A stretch of DNA of 64,000 nucleotides from the NCBI RefSeq assembly GCF_013377085.1, contig NZ_JACAAX010000011.1:80165-144164 (forward strand). Direction: 5' to 3'. The translations under genes were made by a program, and so were the position numbers. This document shows positions 37,713 through 46,475 of the stretch, one piece after another. Every line of letters starts with the position of its first letter. Positions within the stretch are counted from its first letter, which is position 1. Origin of the DNA: Rhodoplanes sp. GTDB lineage: Bacteria; Pseudomonadota; Alphaproteobacteria; Rhizobiales; Xanthobacteraceae. Below the pieces are notes generated by a model. That model was not told where the DNA came from and searched no databases. It saw only the letters and a program-made list of their open reading frames with translations.

Positions 37713-38774
37713 ATGACCGATCCCCAGGAATCCCCGATTCGGCGCGAGGTGCTCGCGGCGCTCACGCCGGGCGGACCGGGCGCCCCGGTGCCGCTGCTGC
37801 ACGAGTCCGGCGTCGTCAACGCCGTGGTCTATCGCGAGGGCCGGCGCCTCACCGACATCGCCGTCGACGACGCAGGCGCCTGGGCCGAGCGCCCCGGCCA
37901 CGTCGTCTGGATCGGCCTCTACGAGCCCAAGCACGACCTGCTGGCCCGCGTGCAGCGCCAGTTCAAGCTCCACCCGCTCGCCATCGAGGACGCCGAGAAG
38001 GCCCATCAGCAGCCCAAGCTCGAGCAGTACGGCGACACGCTGTTCGTGGTCGCCCGCACGGCCCAGATGGTCGACGGTCGCATCGCCTTCGGCGAGACTC
38101 ATCTGTTCGTCGGCCGCGGCTATGTGGTGAGCGTGCGGCACGGGGCGTCGAATTCCTATGCCCAGGTGCGCCATCGCTGCGAGGCCGCGCCCGAGATGAT
38201 GATCCAGGGCGAGGACTACATCCTCTATGCGGTGCTCGACTTCATCGTCGACAATTACGCGCCCGTGCTGGAGACCATCACGGACGAGGTCGAGGGCATC
38301 GAGGACCGGGTGCTGGAGGAGAGCCTGGACGCCTCCTCGATCAATCGCCTCTACATGTTGCGGCGCGACCTGCTGCGGCTGCGCAACACCGCCGGCCCGC
38401 TGGTCGACGTCTGCCAGCGGCTCGAGCATTCCAAGCTGACCGCCATCGACCCCGACCTGCAGCCGCTGTTCCGCGACGTCACCGATCACATCCGCCGCGT
38501 CCAGTCGGAGATCGACACGCTGCGCGAGGTCTTGGCCTTCGCATTCGAGGCCGGCTTGATGGTCGGACAGATGCAGCAGACCGTGATCACCCGCCGCCTC
38601 GCGGCGTGGGCCGCCATCCTGGCGGTGCCGACCGCGATCGCCGGCATCTACGGCATGAACTTCAAGCACATGCCGGAGCTCGAATGGGAGTTCGGCTACT
38701 ACGCGGTGGTCGGCGGCATTCTCGCCATCTGCAGCGGACTGTTCTGGTGGTTTCGCCGGGCCGGGTGGCTGTGA
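37713..38774 (+). CDS. corA: CorA-family magnesium/cobalt transporter
   Basis: A 353-residue divalent-cation channel of the inner membrane. The large N-terminal cytoplasmic domain has long helices (DEVEGIEDRVLEESLDASSINRLYMLRRDLLRLRN) and is followed by two C-terminal membrane segments. The selectivity motif GMN is at 314-316 (YGMNFKHMPELEW), after TM1. Both the GMN and the acidic loop MPELEW are intact. CorA works as a homopentamer and takes up Mg2+ and sometimes Co2+ or Ni2+. It is transcribed divergently from degP. No Mg-responsive leader could be recognised in the gap. Confidence 0.93.
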   Translation: MTDPQESPIRREVLAALTPGGPGAPVPLLHESGVVNAVVYREGRRLTDIAVDDAGAWAERPGHVVWIGLYEPKHDLLARVQRQFKLHPLAIEDAEKAHQQPKLEQYGDTLFVVARTAQMVDGRIAFGETHLFVGRGYVVSVRHGASNSYAQVRHRCEAAPEMMIQGEDYILYAVLDFIVDNYAPVLETITDEVEGIEDRVLEESLDASSINRLYMLRRDLLRLRNTAGPLVDVCQRLEHSKLTAIDPDLQPLFRDVTDHIRRVQSEIDTLREVLAFAFEAGLMVGQMQQTVITRRLAAWAAILAVPTAIAGIYGMNFKHMPELEWEFGYYAVVGGILAICSGLFWWFRRAGWL

Positions 38775-39307
38775 GTCGGCATTGCCGTTGAAGCCCTGAG
38801 TTTCCTTCGTCGTCCGCGCCTTCACTCCCGCGGGCGCCGATCGCCTGCCGCAACCGTCCGACCAGTCTCCTCGACACCGCCCCGACCGGGCCGGCCTGAC
38901 GTCGGCCGGACGGCTGGGGAGCGCGCGCATTTTGCCTCGCCGGCACGCCCTCGGGCGGCCCGCCTACGGGCCTGCGCGCCCGGCCCGCTTGCGCTCGATA
39001 ATGTTTTATGGTTATCATAAGACTTGAGATCGAGATCGTCGCCTTGCGGGCCCGCGAGGGTCGTTTCGCGCGGCGCGAGGAATTGGCTTTCCCGGATGGA
39101 CGCGCGCCTCGTCATCGCAGTGGGCCCCTCCTGTTCCCCACGGTTCAGCGTCGTGTGTCCGGCATCGCGCCGGCTCACCGACACTCGATTGCCGGCGCGC
39201 CAGAGCAGGCGGGCCGGGCCGGCCGCTCGCCCGCCCGCTCCGCCGACACATCGGATCAGAAGAGATCACGCGATCGCCTCGACCAATCGTCGAGGAGGAG
39301 GACCACG
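38775..39307. other. Long intergenic region between corA and a Bug gene
   Basis: These 533 bp contain no convincing gene. The first 220 bp are very GC-rich. At 38985-39025 the base composition changes sharply to AT-rich (GATAATGTTTTATGGTTATC), and a GntR-type operator lies there. The Bug gene starts nearly 290 bp further on, so its transcript would have a long leader or a second promoter. This boundary also marks the left edge of the catabolic island. Confidence 0.5.
39006..39020 (+). promoter_or_regulatory. Candidate GntR operator and -10 region upstream of the Bug gene
   Basis: TTATGGTTATCATAA is an imperfect palindrome matching the site TAATGGTAACCATAA found between gntR and the cupin operon (shared core ATGGTWAYCAT). 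TATCAT within it could serve as a -10, with a weak TTGCGC 18 bp upstream. Two copies of the same palindrome flanking one GntR gene and its neighbours suggest a small regulon. Confidence 0.5.
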
Positions 39308-40279
39308 ATGGAACTGAAGAGCCTGCTGGCGGCTGCCGTCCTGTCCGCCGCTCTGATCGTCCCTGCCGCGACCCAACCCGCCTATCCGACCCGTCCCGTG
39401 AGGATGATCGTGCCGTTCGCGGCCGGCGGCGCCGCCGACGTCTTCGCGCGCATGATCGGGCAGCATCTGCAGAACAAGCTCGGACAGCCGTTCATCATCG
39501 AGAACATCGGTGGCGCGGGCGGCGCCATGGGCCTCGGCAACATCAGCCGGGCAGAGCCCGACGGATACACGGTCGGGATCGGCGGCACCGGCGGCCTCGC
39601 CATCGCGCCGTCGCTGTTCGCCGGCAAGCTGCCCTACGACGTGAGGAACCTCGCGGCGGTGAGCCAGGTCAGCGAGGTGCCGAACGTCCTCGCGATCAAC
39701 CCGAACCGCGTCGCGGCCCGCTCGATCGGCGACTTCATCGCCCTTCTGAAGGCGAACCCCGGCACAGTCACCTACGGCTCGGCCGGCGTCGGTTCATCGC
39801 AGCATCTCGCGGGCGAGTTGTTCCAGCAGATGACCGGAACCAAGATGATTCACGTCCCCTACAAGGGGTCGAGCCCGATGATCACCGACCTGATCGGCGG
39901 CCAGATCGACGTCGCCTTCGACAATGGCCCCCTGGTGTTGTCGACGGCGCAGTCCGGCGGCATCGTTCTGCTCGGGGTGGCGACGCTGGAGCCCGCCCCG
40001 TTCGATCCCAAGCTGCCGATGATCGCCGAGACCGTCCACGGATACCAGGCGAATGCGTGGCACGTGGTCGTCGTGCCGACCGGCACGCCGAAACCGATCG
40101 TCGACACGCTGGCCACGGAAATCCAGGCGTTCATGAAGCGGCCCGAGACGGTGAGGAAGATGGCCGAACTCGGCTCGGTCGCCGTGTCCGCGACACCGGA
40201 TGTCTCGGCCAAACGAATCGCCGACGAGATCGTGCTGTGGCGCCGGGTGATCGAAAAAGCCGGCGTCAAGCCGCCATGA
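39308..40279 (+). CDS. Bug-family (TctC) substrate-binding protein of the catabolic island
   Basis: A 323-residue periplasmic protein. The start at 39308 follows a GGAGGAGGAC ribosome site and gives a signal peptide ending near VPAATQ. Motifs are VRMIVPFAAGGAADVFARMIGQHLQ, IENIGGAGGAMGLGNI, GSAGVGSSQHLAGELFQQMTG and HVPYKGSSPMITDLIGGQIDVAFDN. It lies next to and convergent with a GntR regulator and shares a candidate operator with it. It may therefore deliver the substrate of the tetronate-type pathway beside it, although that island also encodes a complete ABC transporter. TctA/TctB genes are absent from the window. Confidence 0.9.
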   Translation: MELKSLLAAAVLSAALIVPAATQPAYPTRPVRMIVPFAAGGAADVFARMIGQHLQNKLGQPFIIENIGGAGGAMGLGNISRAEPDGYTVGIGGTGGLAIAPSLFAGKLPYDVRNLAAVSQVSEVPNVLAINPNRVAARSIGDFIALLKANPGTVTYGSAGVGSSQHLAGELFQQMTGTKMIHVPYKGSSPMITDLIGGQIDVAFDNGPLVLSTAQSGGIVLLGVATLEPAPFDPKLPMIAETVHGYQANAWHVVVVPTGTPKPIVDTLATEIQAFMKRPETVRKMAELGSVAVSATPDVSAKRIADEIVLWRRVIEKAGVKPP

Positions 40280-40334
40280 ACGCCGAGACAGCGATCGCAC
40301 GGCCATGCCGCAAGGCGCTCCGATGCCGCGTCGA

Positions 40335-41024
40335 TCAGTACTCGCAACGCAGCAGGCAGTTGTCCATATGACGCCGCATCGCCTCGCTCGCCCGCTCGGC
40401 ATCGGCGGCCGCGATCGCATCGAGGATCGCCTCGTGCTCGGCGACGACCTGCTCGGCCTCCCGGTTCTGGCCGACGCCCCGCGAGGTGAGAATGCTTTCG
40501 CGAATGTGGTGGCCGAGAAAACTGATGAAGCTGGTGAACAGCTCGTTGCCGGTCGCCTCGGCGATGGCGCGATGGAAGGAGAGATCCTGATCGACCGCGG
40601 GCTCGCCCCGCACCATCGCCTGCGTCATGGCTTCGTGGGCGGCAGCCAGACCACGAAGCTGCTTCTTGTTTCGCCGGGCGGCCGCGAGTCCTGCCGCCGT
40701 CACCTCCACGCCGACCCGCAACTCGAAAATCCGCCGCGCCGCCTCGGACTTGCGGTGCGGGCTGGTCGGGATCCGGAAGGGTTGGCGCACGCCCGCCTGG
40801 GCGACGAACACGCCCGAACCCTGGCGCGATTCGATCAGACCTTCCGCGCGCAGGCTCGAAATCGCTTCGCGAATGACGGTGAGGCTCACGCCATACTGTG
40901 CGGCGAGCTGCTGTCCGGTCGGCAGCTTGTCGCCGGGTGCGAGCGCGCCGCTGGTGATGGTCTCCGTCAAGGCTCGCGTCACATGATCCGCGAGGCTCGA
41001 CCGAGCCATGTCGATTGCCGTCAT
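40335..41024 (-). CDS. GntR-family (FCD) transcriptional regulator
   Basis: A 229-residue regulator. The N-terminal winged helix covers about residues 5-75 (GDKLPTGQQLAAQYGVSLTVIREAISSLRAEGLIESRQGSGVFV). The C-terminal all-helical FCD domain (ELRVGVEVTAAGLAA, DLSFHRAIAEATGNELF, EHEAILDAIAAADAERASEAMRRHMDNCL) has the His and Asp residues that bind metal and carboxylate ligands in this family. ATG 41024 is preceded by GGAGGG with 5-base spacing. A perfect ATGGT-A-ACCAT palindrome lies 68 bp upstream, between this gene and the divergent cupin operon. It probably represses both and responds to a sugar acid or intermediate. Confidence 0.92.
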   Translation of the reverse strand: MTAIDMARSSLADHVTRALTETITSGALAPGDKLPTGQQLAAQYGVSLTVIREAISSLRAEGLIESRQGSGVFVAQAGVRQPFRIPTSPHRKSEAARRIFELRVGVEVTAAGLAAARRNKKQLRGLAAAHEAMTQAMVRGEPAVDQDLSFHRAIAEATGNELFTSFISFLGHHIRESILTSRGVGQNREAEQVVAEHEAILDAIAAADAERASEAMRRHMDNCLLRCEY

Positions 41025-41091
41025 TCGTGCCCTCCGGGGGTGCGCGCGGCTCCGAACCCGGCGGCCGGTGTGCGCGTCGCGTCGCACAGTG

Positions 41092-41107
41092 TAATGGTAA
41101 CCATAAT
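41092..41107. promoter_or_regulatory. GntR operator overlapping the cupin-operon -10
   Basis: ATGGT-A-ACCAT (41094-41104) is a perfect palindrome inside TAATGGTAACCATAA. On the plus strand CATAAT (41102-41107) is a good -10 hexamer for the cupin operon, overlapping the operator, though its -35 is poor. The related palindrome at 39006-39020 precedes the Bug gene. Confidence 0.55.
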
Positions 41108-41275
41108 TCTCCGCCGTTTCAATCGGATCGAGTCGGCGCGCCCGACGCGCGACCCGGTCGCGTTCGACGACCGACCGTCTCGGCGTCGGAACGACGGCGG
41201 TCGGCGCACCCGAACCGCCCCCGCTCGACACCCACCACACCGAACCGGCGGATGGCCTGATCAGGAGAGACGACG

Positions 41276-41671
41276 ATGAGAGTGCTGCAACGACGAGAGA
41301 TTCCGAAAGAGCCGCTGGTCGGGCGCGTCCTGCAGAAGGCGATCGGAAAGGGCTCCGCCAGCGAGAGCACCAAGATGACGATCGCCTTCTGCCGCTATTC
41401 CGCCGAGAGCGGCCCGATGGAGCCGCACCAGCACGCCGAAGAGACCGTCTACATCATCGACGCCAAGGACGGGTGGATCCGGAAGGGGCCGTCCAAGACC
41501 GACCTTCCCGAGACGGTGAGGGTGGCCGAAGGCACTGTTCTGCACTTCGCCGAGATGGAATGGCACGTCTTCGAATACGGCGACGGCGGATTCATCGACG
41601 CTCTCTGCATCTACGGGCAGGTCGACAACATCCGCCCGGAAGAAATCCTGAGCAGCTCCAGCAACACCTGA
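41276..41671 (+). CDS. Small cupin-domain protein
   Basis: A 131-residue single-domain cupin. Metal-ligand positions are visible as PHQHAEETVYII (His-x-His...Glu) and, in the second cupin motif, EMEWHVFEYGDGG (His). Small cupins in catabolic operons are often isomerases, epimerases or binding proteins for sugar acids; the sequence does not tell which. It is the first gene of a plus-strand operon (cupin, DHDPS-like, 2-hydroxyacid dehydrogenase, otnI), with the next start 18 bases downstream. GGAGAGACGACG before ATG is the ribosome site. The C-terminus is a short Ser-rich tail (SSSSNT). Confidence 0.85.
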   Translation: MRVLQRREIPKEPLVGRVLQKAIGKGSASESTKMTIAFCRYSAESGPMEPHQHAEETVYIIDAKDGWIRKGPSKTDLPETVRVAEGTVLHFAEMEWHVFEYGDGGFIDALCIYGQVDNIRPEEILSSSSNT

Positions 41672-41689
41672 AACCGAAGAAGCAGCAGA

Positions 41690-42601
41690 ATGTCCAAGAA
41701 GTACATCGGGGTCATCCCGCCCGTCGTCACCCCGGTCGACGCCGACGAGAATGTCGACGAGGCCGGATTCCGAAAGCTGATCTCCCACTGCATCGACAAC
41801 GGACTCCACGGCATCTTCGTCGCCGGCTCCAACGGGGAGTGCCTGGCGCTGACCCAGGCGGAGCGCGACCGCGCCATCGGAATCGCCATCGACGAGGCGG
41901 CCGGCCGCGTGCCGGTGATGGCCGGCACCATGGATTCCTCCACCCGCCGGGTGATCGAGAACACCAAGCGGCTCGAGCAGATGGGCGGCACCTGTGCGGT
42001 GGTCACGCCGGTGTTCTACGCCCGGCACGCGACGCAGGACGAGAGCGTGCGGCACTTCGAGGAGATCGCGCGGCACACCAGCATCGACCTGATGATCTAC
42101 AACATCCCGCCGTTCACCGGACAGACCCTGAAGCCCGACACGATCTTCAAGATCGCCGAGATCGACAAGGTGGTCGGCTACAAGGACACATCCGGTCTGC
42201 TTCCGGACTTCATGCGCTGCCTCGCCCATTTCAAGGGGACGGACTTCATTTTGCACCAGGGCGCGACCAACCTGGCCGTGCCCAGCATGCTGCTCGGCGC
42301 GGACGGCTACATCCCGTCGCTGGCGCCGCTGTTCCCGTTGCCGCACGTGAAGCTCTACGACCACGGCCGGGCCGGCGACATCGCGAAGACGAAGCTCTGG
42401 GGCGAGATCGTGGACCGCGCCTGCACGGTCTACCCCATGGCGAAGAGCCAGACGTCGTCGACCAAATTCGCCCTGAGCCGCCTCGGCTTCTTCGACAAGC
42501 GGCCGATCCGGCCGACCGAGCCGGTTCGCGCCGACGAGGAGAAGGCGATCAGCGCCCGGATCGACGAGGTCTTCGAGATGATCCGCTCGGCCGAGGGTTG
42601 A
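41690..42601 (+). CDS. DHDPS-family aldolase/dehydratase
   Basis: A 303-residue TIM-barrel lyase. Tyr137 (LMIYNIPPFTG) and Schiff-base Lys165 (VVGYKDTSG) are in place. The substrate loop is GSNGE (46-50), differing from GTTGE of DapA. Phe-, Tyr- and His-rich C-terminal sequences such as GADGYIPSLAPLFP are typical of catabolic members (2-keto-3-deoxy sugar acid aldolases, dehydratases and related enzymes). It sits 18 bases after the cupin and 5 bases before the dehydrogenase, so all are co-transcribed. It could cleave or dehydrate a 2-oxo acid made by the dehydrogenase next door. Confidence 0.88.
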   Translation: MSKKYIGVIPPVVTPVDADENVDEAGFRKLISHCIDNGLHGIFVAGSNGECLALTQAERDRAIGIAIDEAAGRVPVMAGTMDSSTRRVIENTKRLEQMGGTCAVVTPVFYARHATQDESVRHFEEIARHTSIDLMIYNIPPFTGQTLKPDTIFKIAEIDKVVGYKDTSGLLPDFMRCLAHFKGTDFILHQGATNLAVPSMLLGADGYIPSLAPLFPLPHVKLYDHGRAGDIAKTKLWGEIVDRACTVYPMAKSQTSSTKFALSRLGFFDKRPIRPTEPVRADEEKAISARIDEVFEMIRSAEG

Positions 42602-42606
42602 TCCGC

Positions 42607-43587
42607 ATGCAAAGAGTTCTGCTCTCGCACCGGCTCTATCCGGACGGCATGGCCGAGCTGGCCGGCAAGGTCGACGTCGTCGTCACCGGCAACGGCGACA
42701 GCGACCAGATCATCGGAGAGCTCGAGCGGGCCGACGGCTTCATCCTGCGGATCGGCAAGATCGACCGCAAGGCGATGCTGCGCTGTCCGCGACTGAGGGT
42801 GATCGCGCGGCCGGGAGTCGGCGTCGACAATGTCGACGTCGGGACCGCGACCGAGCTCGGGATCCCGGTGGTGATCGCCCCACGGGTCAACTCCCGGTCG
42901 GTCGCCGAGCACGCGATCGCCCTCGTCTTCGCCGTCGCCAAGAACATCGTCGAAAGCGACGTCGAGGCCCGCAAAGGCAATTTCGAGATCCGGGAAAAAT
43001 ACGCCTCCGTCGAGTTGCTCGGGCGCAAGGTCGGCGTCGTCGGCTTCGGCAATATCGGCCGCGAAACCGCGGCGCTGGCCGCCGCCTGCGGCATGCCGGT
43101 CGGGGTCTACGACCCGTTCGTGGCGCGAGCGGACATCGAAGCCGCCGGCCATCGCCATTACGGCGAGGTGACGGATCTTCTGCGCGATTCCGACGTCGTC
43201 ACGCTGCACATTCCGTCGACGCCGGACACCAGGCGTCTGATCAGGTCGGAGACGCTGGCCCTGATGAAGCCAGATGCCTTCCTGATCAACTGCTCGCGCG
43301 GCGACCTCGTCGACGAGGACGCGCTGCTCGAGGCGCTGCGTGACGGCAGGCTCGCCGGCGCCGGGCTCGACGTGCTGCAGCAGGAGCCGATGAAGGCCGG
43401 CCACCCGCTGTTCGCCCTCCCGAACGTCGTCGTCACCCCGCATCTCGCCGCCCAGACCCGCGAGGCGACCGCACGCGGCGTGGTGATGGCGGCGCGCGGC
43501 ACGCTCGCCGTGCTGGCCGGGCAGCGATGGGAGAACGTCGTGAACAAGGCGGCCTACGACCATCCGCGGTGGCGGACCGAAGCCTGA
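42607..43587 (+). CDS. D-2-hydroxyacid dehydrogenase, SerA-like
   Basis: A 326-residue NAD-dependent dehydrogenase. The Rossmann motif GFGNIG is at 146-151 and the catalytic residues are Arg231 (NCSRGDLVDE), Glu260 (LQQEPM) and His279 (VVTPHLAAQT). The partner Asp after the nucleotide fold (VYDPF) favours NAD over NADP. The family oxidises D-2-hydroxy acids to 2-oxo acids. In this operon, followed by otnI, a fitting role is oxidation of a tetronate at C2 to 2-oxo-tetronate; reduction of a 2-oxo acid is the alternative. ATG 42607 lies 5 bases after the preceding stop. This is inference from context, not a substrate signature. Confidence 0.88.
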   Translation: MQRVLLSHRLYPDGMAELAGKVDVVVTGNGDSDQIIGELERADGFILRIGKIDRKAMLRCPRLRVIARPGVGVDNVDVGTATELGIPVVIAPRVNSRSVAEHAIALVFAVAKNIVESDVEARKGNFEIREKYASVELLGRKVGVVGFGNIGRETAALAAACGMPVGVYDPFVARADIEAAGHRHYGEVTDLLRDSDVVTLHIPSTPDTRRLIRSETLALMKPDAFLINCSRGDLVDEDALLEALRDGRLAGAGLDVLQQEPMKAGHPLFALPNVVVTPHLAAQTREATARGVVMAARGTLAVLAGQRWENVVNKAAYDHPRWRTEA

Positions 43588-43657
43588 CGGACGCTTCGTC
43601 TGCCGCGGCACGGGCGTCGCCCGCGCCGGATCCTCACCCTCCACCCGACGGTGCGCG

Positions 43658-44452
43658 ATGTCCCGCTTCTCCGCCAATCTCGGTTTTCTGTTCGCCGATC
43701 GCCCCCATGTCGAGCGCATCGACGCCGCGGCGGCCGCCGGCTTCGCCGCCGTCGAGATGCACTGGCCCTATGACGTGCCGGCCGCCGTGCTGCGGGAGGC
43801 TCTCGACCGCAACCGCGTCGCCATGCTCGGAATCAACACGCCGGTCGGCGACCGCGCCCGCGGCGACAATGGCCTCGCCGCGATTCCCGGCCGGGAGGCG
43901 GAGTTCGCCGCCGCCTTCGACCTCGCACTGTCCTATGCCGTCGCGCTCGACGGCACCGCCGTGCACTGCATGGCCGGGGCGGCACCGATCGACGCGGCGA
44001 CCGAGCGGACCTTCGTGACGAATCTCGCCGCTGCAGCCGACAAGGCGGCCACAGTGTCCAAGACGATCCTGATCGAGCCTCTCAACGACCGCGACGCGCC
44101 GGGCTATTTCCTGCGGCAGGTCGAGCAGGCCGCCGCCGTCATCGCGATGGTCGGCCGGGGCAACGTCAAGATCATGTTCGATTGCTACCACGTCCAGATC
44201 ATGGGCGGCGACATCGTCCGCCGGTTCGAGCGCTTTCGCGATCTCGTCGGTCACGTGCAGATCGCCGCCGTGCCGAGCCGGGCCGAGCCCGACGAGGGCG
44301 AACTCGCCTACCCGGAGATCTGCCGCACCTTCGACCGGCTCGGCTGGGCCGGCTGGATCGGCGCCGAGTACAAGCCGCGCGGCCGCACCGAGGACGGCCT
44401 CGGCTGGCTCGCGGCGCATGGCGGCCCCGGCGGCCGCGCGACGGCGCCGTGA
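43658..44452 (+). CDS. otnI: Hydroxypyruvate isomerase-family protein, probable 2-oxo-tetronate isomerase
   Basis: A 264-residue TIM-barrel isomerase of the Hyi/OtnI family. Metal-site residues lie in LIEPLNDRDAPGYFL, MFDCYHVQIMGGD, GHVQIAAVPSRAEPDEGEL and GAEYKPRGRTEDGL, all diagnostic of the family. OtnI converts 2-oxo-tetronate to 3-oxo-tetronate, the substrate of OtnK. Both otnK and otnC are in the convergent operon that ends 31 bp away, which supports OtnI over plain hydroxypyruvate isomerase. It is the last gene of its plus-strand operon, 70 bp after the dehydrogenase gene. Confidence 0.88.
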   Translation: MSRFSANLGFLFADRPHVERIDAAAAAGFAAVEMHWPYDVPAAVLREALDRNRVAMLGINTPVGDRARGDNGLAAIPGREAEFAAAFDLALSYAVALDGTAVHCMAGAAPIDAATERTFVTNLAAAADKAATVSKTILIEPLNDRDAPGYFLRQVEQAAAVIAMVGRGNVKIMFDCYHVQIMGGDIVRRFERFRDLVGHVQIAAVPSRAEPDEGELAYPEICRTFDRLGWAGWIGAEYKPRGRTEDGLGWLAAHGGPGGRATAP

Positions 44453-44483
44453 CAGGGCGCCGAAGCTACGGCGTCCGGACGAC

Positions 44484-45116
44484 CTATTTCGGAAATGCCG
44501 CCGTCAGCTCGTCGACCTGGGCCGGCGTCAACAGCCGGGTGGGGCGACCCTGGAGCAGCACCAGCAGCTTCGCCGTCTCCTCCAGCTCCTCGGCGGCGTA
44601 GACCGCGGTCTGGAGATCCGTCGCGCTCACCACCGGGCCGTGATTGGCCAGCAGCACGGCCGCATGGGCCCCGCCGAGCGCCCGCACGGCGTCGCCGAGG
44701 CGCGGATCGCCGGGCCGCATATAGGGCACGAGCTTCACCCGGCCGACCCGCATCACGACATAGGGCGTGAGCGGCGCGACGCAGTCGTCGGGATCGAGAT
44801 CGGCGAAGCAGGACAGTGCCGTCGCATGGGTCGAGTGGAGGTGGACCACGGCCCCCGTCCCCGGACGGGTGTCGTAGAAGGCCCGATGCAGAAAGACCTC
44901 CTTGGACGGCTTGTCGCCGGACACGTGGCGGAAGTCACGGTCGAGCTTGGAAATGCGGGCGGGCTCGAGGAAGCCGAGGCACGAATTGGTCGGCGTGATC
45001 AGGATCCCGTCGTCAACCGCGACGCTGATATTGCCGGCCGAGCCGACCGAGAAGCCGCGCTCGAACAGCGAGCGCGACAGGCGCACCAGGAGGTCCCGGG
45101 CGGCGGAGTCGGTCAT
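44484..45116 (-). CDS. otnC: 3-oxo-tetronate 4-phosphate decarboxylase (class II aldolase/adducin family)
   Basis: A 210-residue class II aldolase-fold enzyme. The zinc ligands are His92 and His94 (HLHSTH) and His159 (LLANHGPVV), and the catalytic acid Glu73 is in SKEVFLH. The N-terminal GSAGNISV turn and TPTNSCLG loop bind phosphate. OtnC decarboxylates 3-oxo-tetronate 4-phosphate to dihydroxyacetone phosphate. The assignment rests on the direct neighbour otnK, 20 bp upstream on the same strand, and on otnI just beyond. Alternative class II aldolases (fuculose or ribulose phosphate) fit the fold but not the context. It is the last gene of the seven-gene minus-strand operon. Confidence 0.88.
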   Translation of the reverse strand: MTDSAARDLLVRLSRSLFERGFSVGSAGNISVAVDDGILITPTNSCLGFLEPARISKLDRDFRHVSGDKPSKEVFLHRAFYDTRPGTGAVVHLHSTHATALSCFADLDPDDCVAPLTPYVVMRVGRVKLVPYMRPGDPRLGDAVRALGGAHAAVLLANHGPVVSATDLQTAVYAAEELEETAKLLVLLQGRPTRLLTPAQVDELTAAFPK

Positions 45117-45136
45117 GGTCGTCGTCCCATCCTGTC

Positions 45137-46417
45137 CTATCGTGCCGTCTCGTCGGCGAGCATGCGCAGCGCCTTGTCGAAAAAGTCGGGCGCACCGAAA
45201 TTGCCGGACTTGAGCGCCATGCCGAGGCCGTCGACGTCTTCGGCCACCAGCACCGGCACGCCCGGATCGATCTCCGGGCCGATGCGGAAGGACGACACCC
45301 CCAGCGCCGACACGACCGCGCCGGCGGTCTCGCCGCCGCCGACCACGATGCGCCGCACCCCGGCGTCGAACACCGCCTTGGCGGTGACGCCGAACAGGCC
45401 GGCGAGCCTTTCGGCGATCTCGTCGCGTCCATGGCGCACCTGCAGGTCCGTGATCTGCTCGGGCCGCGCCGACGAGTAGACCATCGGGGCCCGGCCGCGG
45501 TTCTCGCAGATGAAGGTCACGAGCTGCTGCGGCGTCGTCTCGCCGGCCATCACCTTGTCGACGTCGAGCGCCAGAACCGGGTGCGATCGGCGGTGCGTCT
45601 CGATCTGCCCGAGGGTCGCCTGCGAGCAGCTCCCGACCAGCAGGGCTTCCGGTCCGGTGATCGCCTTGACGGCGGGCGCGCCGCCCTCGGCTGCTCCGGC
45701 CTTGATGAAGTTCCGCGGCAGCCCGAGCGCGATGCCGGAGCCGCCGGTCATCAGCGTCGCCTCGGCGCAGGCCTGGGCGATGCTCAGGAGATCGCCGTTG
45801 GTCAAGGCGTCGACGACCACCAGCCGGTCACCGCGCGCCGCGGCTGCCGCCAGCCCGTCCCGGATCGCGGCCGCCCCTTGCGCGACCGTGCCCCAGTCGA
45901 CCAGACCGACCGGCTCCTGCGTCTGGCGGCGAAGCCAGCGGCGCAGATCGGCGTCGGTCATCGGGTTGAGCGGATGGTTCTGCATCCCCGACTCGTTCAA
46001 CAGCCGGTCGTGGACGAACAGATGGCCTTTGTAGATGCTGCGCCCGGCGTCCGGAAAGGCCGGGCAGGCAATCACGCCCCTGACGCCCAGGCGATGCGCG
46101 AGCGCCTCGCCGACCGGGCCGATATTGCCCTCGGGCGTCGAGTCGAAGGTCGAGCAGTACTTGAAGATGATCTGCCGGCAGCCGCTCGCCAGCAGGAAGT
46201 CGAGTGCCGCGAGCGACTGGGCGACCGCCTCGGCGGCCGGGATCGAGCGGCTCTTCAGCGAGACGATGGCGGCCTCGATGTCGGCCGCGGCCGGCGCGGT
46301 CGGGATGCCGAGGTACTGGACCGTCCGCAGTCCCCCCTCCGGCGCGAGCCCCTTGGCGAGGGTGTTGGCGATGTCGCTCGCACCGGTGAAATCGTCGGCG
46401 ACCACTCCGAGCAGCAT
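45137..46417 (-). CDS. otnK: 3-oxo-tetronate kinase (DUF1537 family)
   Basis: A 426-residue four-carbon acid-sugar kinase. The N-terminal substrate domain begins LLGVVADDFTGASDIANTLA, the family signature, and has KYCSTFDSTPEGNIGPVGEAL. The C-terminal ATP domain has VGSCSQAT and VVGGGETAGAVVSALG. OtnK phosphorylates 3-oxo-tetronate at O4. ATG 46417 is taken as start because the family N-terminus begins there; a 16-residue extension to 46465 is possible. It is preceded by the lambda-crystallin-type dehydrogenase (58-bp gap) and followed by otnC (20-bp gap), as in known tetronate operons, but with an ABC transporter at the head of the operon. Confidence 0.92.
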   Translation of the reverse strand: MLLGVVADDFTGASDIANTLAKGLAPEGGLRTVQYLGIPTAPAAADIEAAIVSLKSRSIPAAEAVAQSLAALDFLLASGCRQIIFKYCSTFDSTPEGNIGPVGEALAHRLGVRGVIACPAFPDAGRSIYKGHLFVHDRLLNESGMQNHPLNPMTDADLRRWLRRQTQEPVGLVDWGTVAQGAAAIRDGLAAAAARGDRLVVVDALTNGDLLSIAQACAEATLMTGGSGIALGLPRNFIKAGAAEGGAPAVKAITGPEALLVGSCSQATLGQIETHRRSHPVLALDVDKVMAGETTPQQLVTFICENRGRAPMVYSSARPEQITDLQVRHGRDEIAERLAGLFGVTAKAVFDAGVRRIVVGGGETAGAVVSALGVSSFRIGPEIDPGVPVLVAEDVDGLGMALKSGNFGAPDFFDKALRMLADETAR

Positions 46418-46475
46418 GTCCGTGGCTCTCTGCTGTAAAGACGTCAAAAATCCCGGCGACGGCACCGCGCCGCCG

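Noticed and set aside
39015..39269. A short minus-strand frame in the gap before the Bug gene
   Set aside because: There is no ribosome-binding site and the product is biased in composition without recognisable features; the region fits a leader and promoter better.
43658..44452. OtnI as the hydroxypyruvate isomerase of a glyoxylate pathway
   Set aside because: No glyoxylate carboligase or tartronate semialdehyde reductase is present, whereas otnK and otnC are adjacent; the tetronate role fits better, although the fold alone cannot tell.
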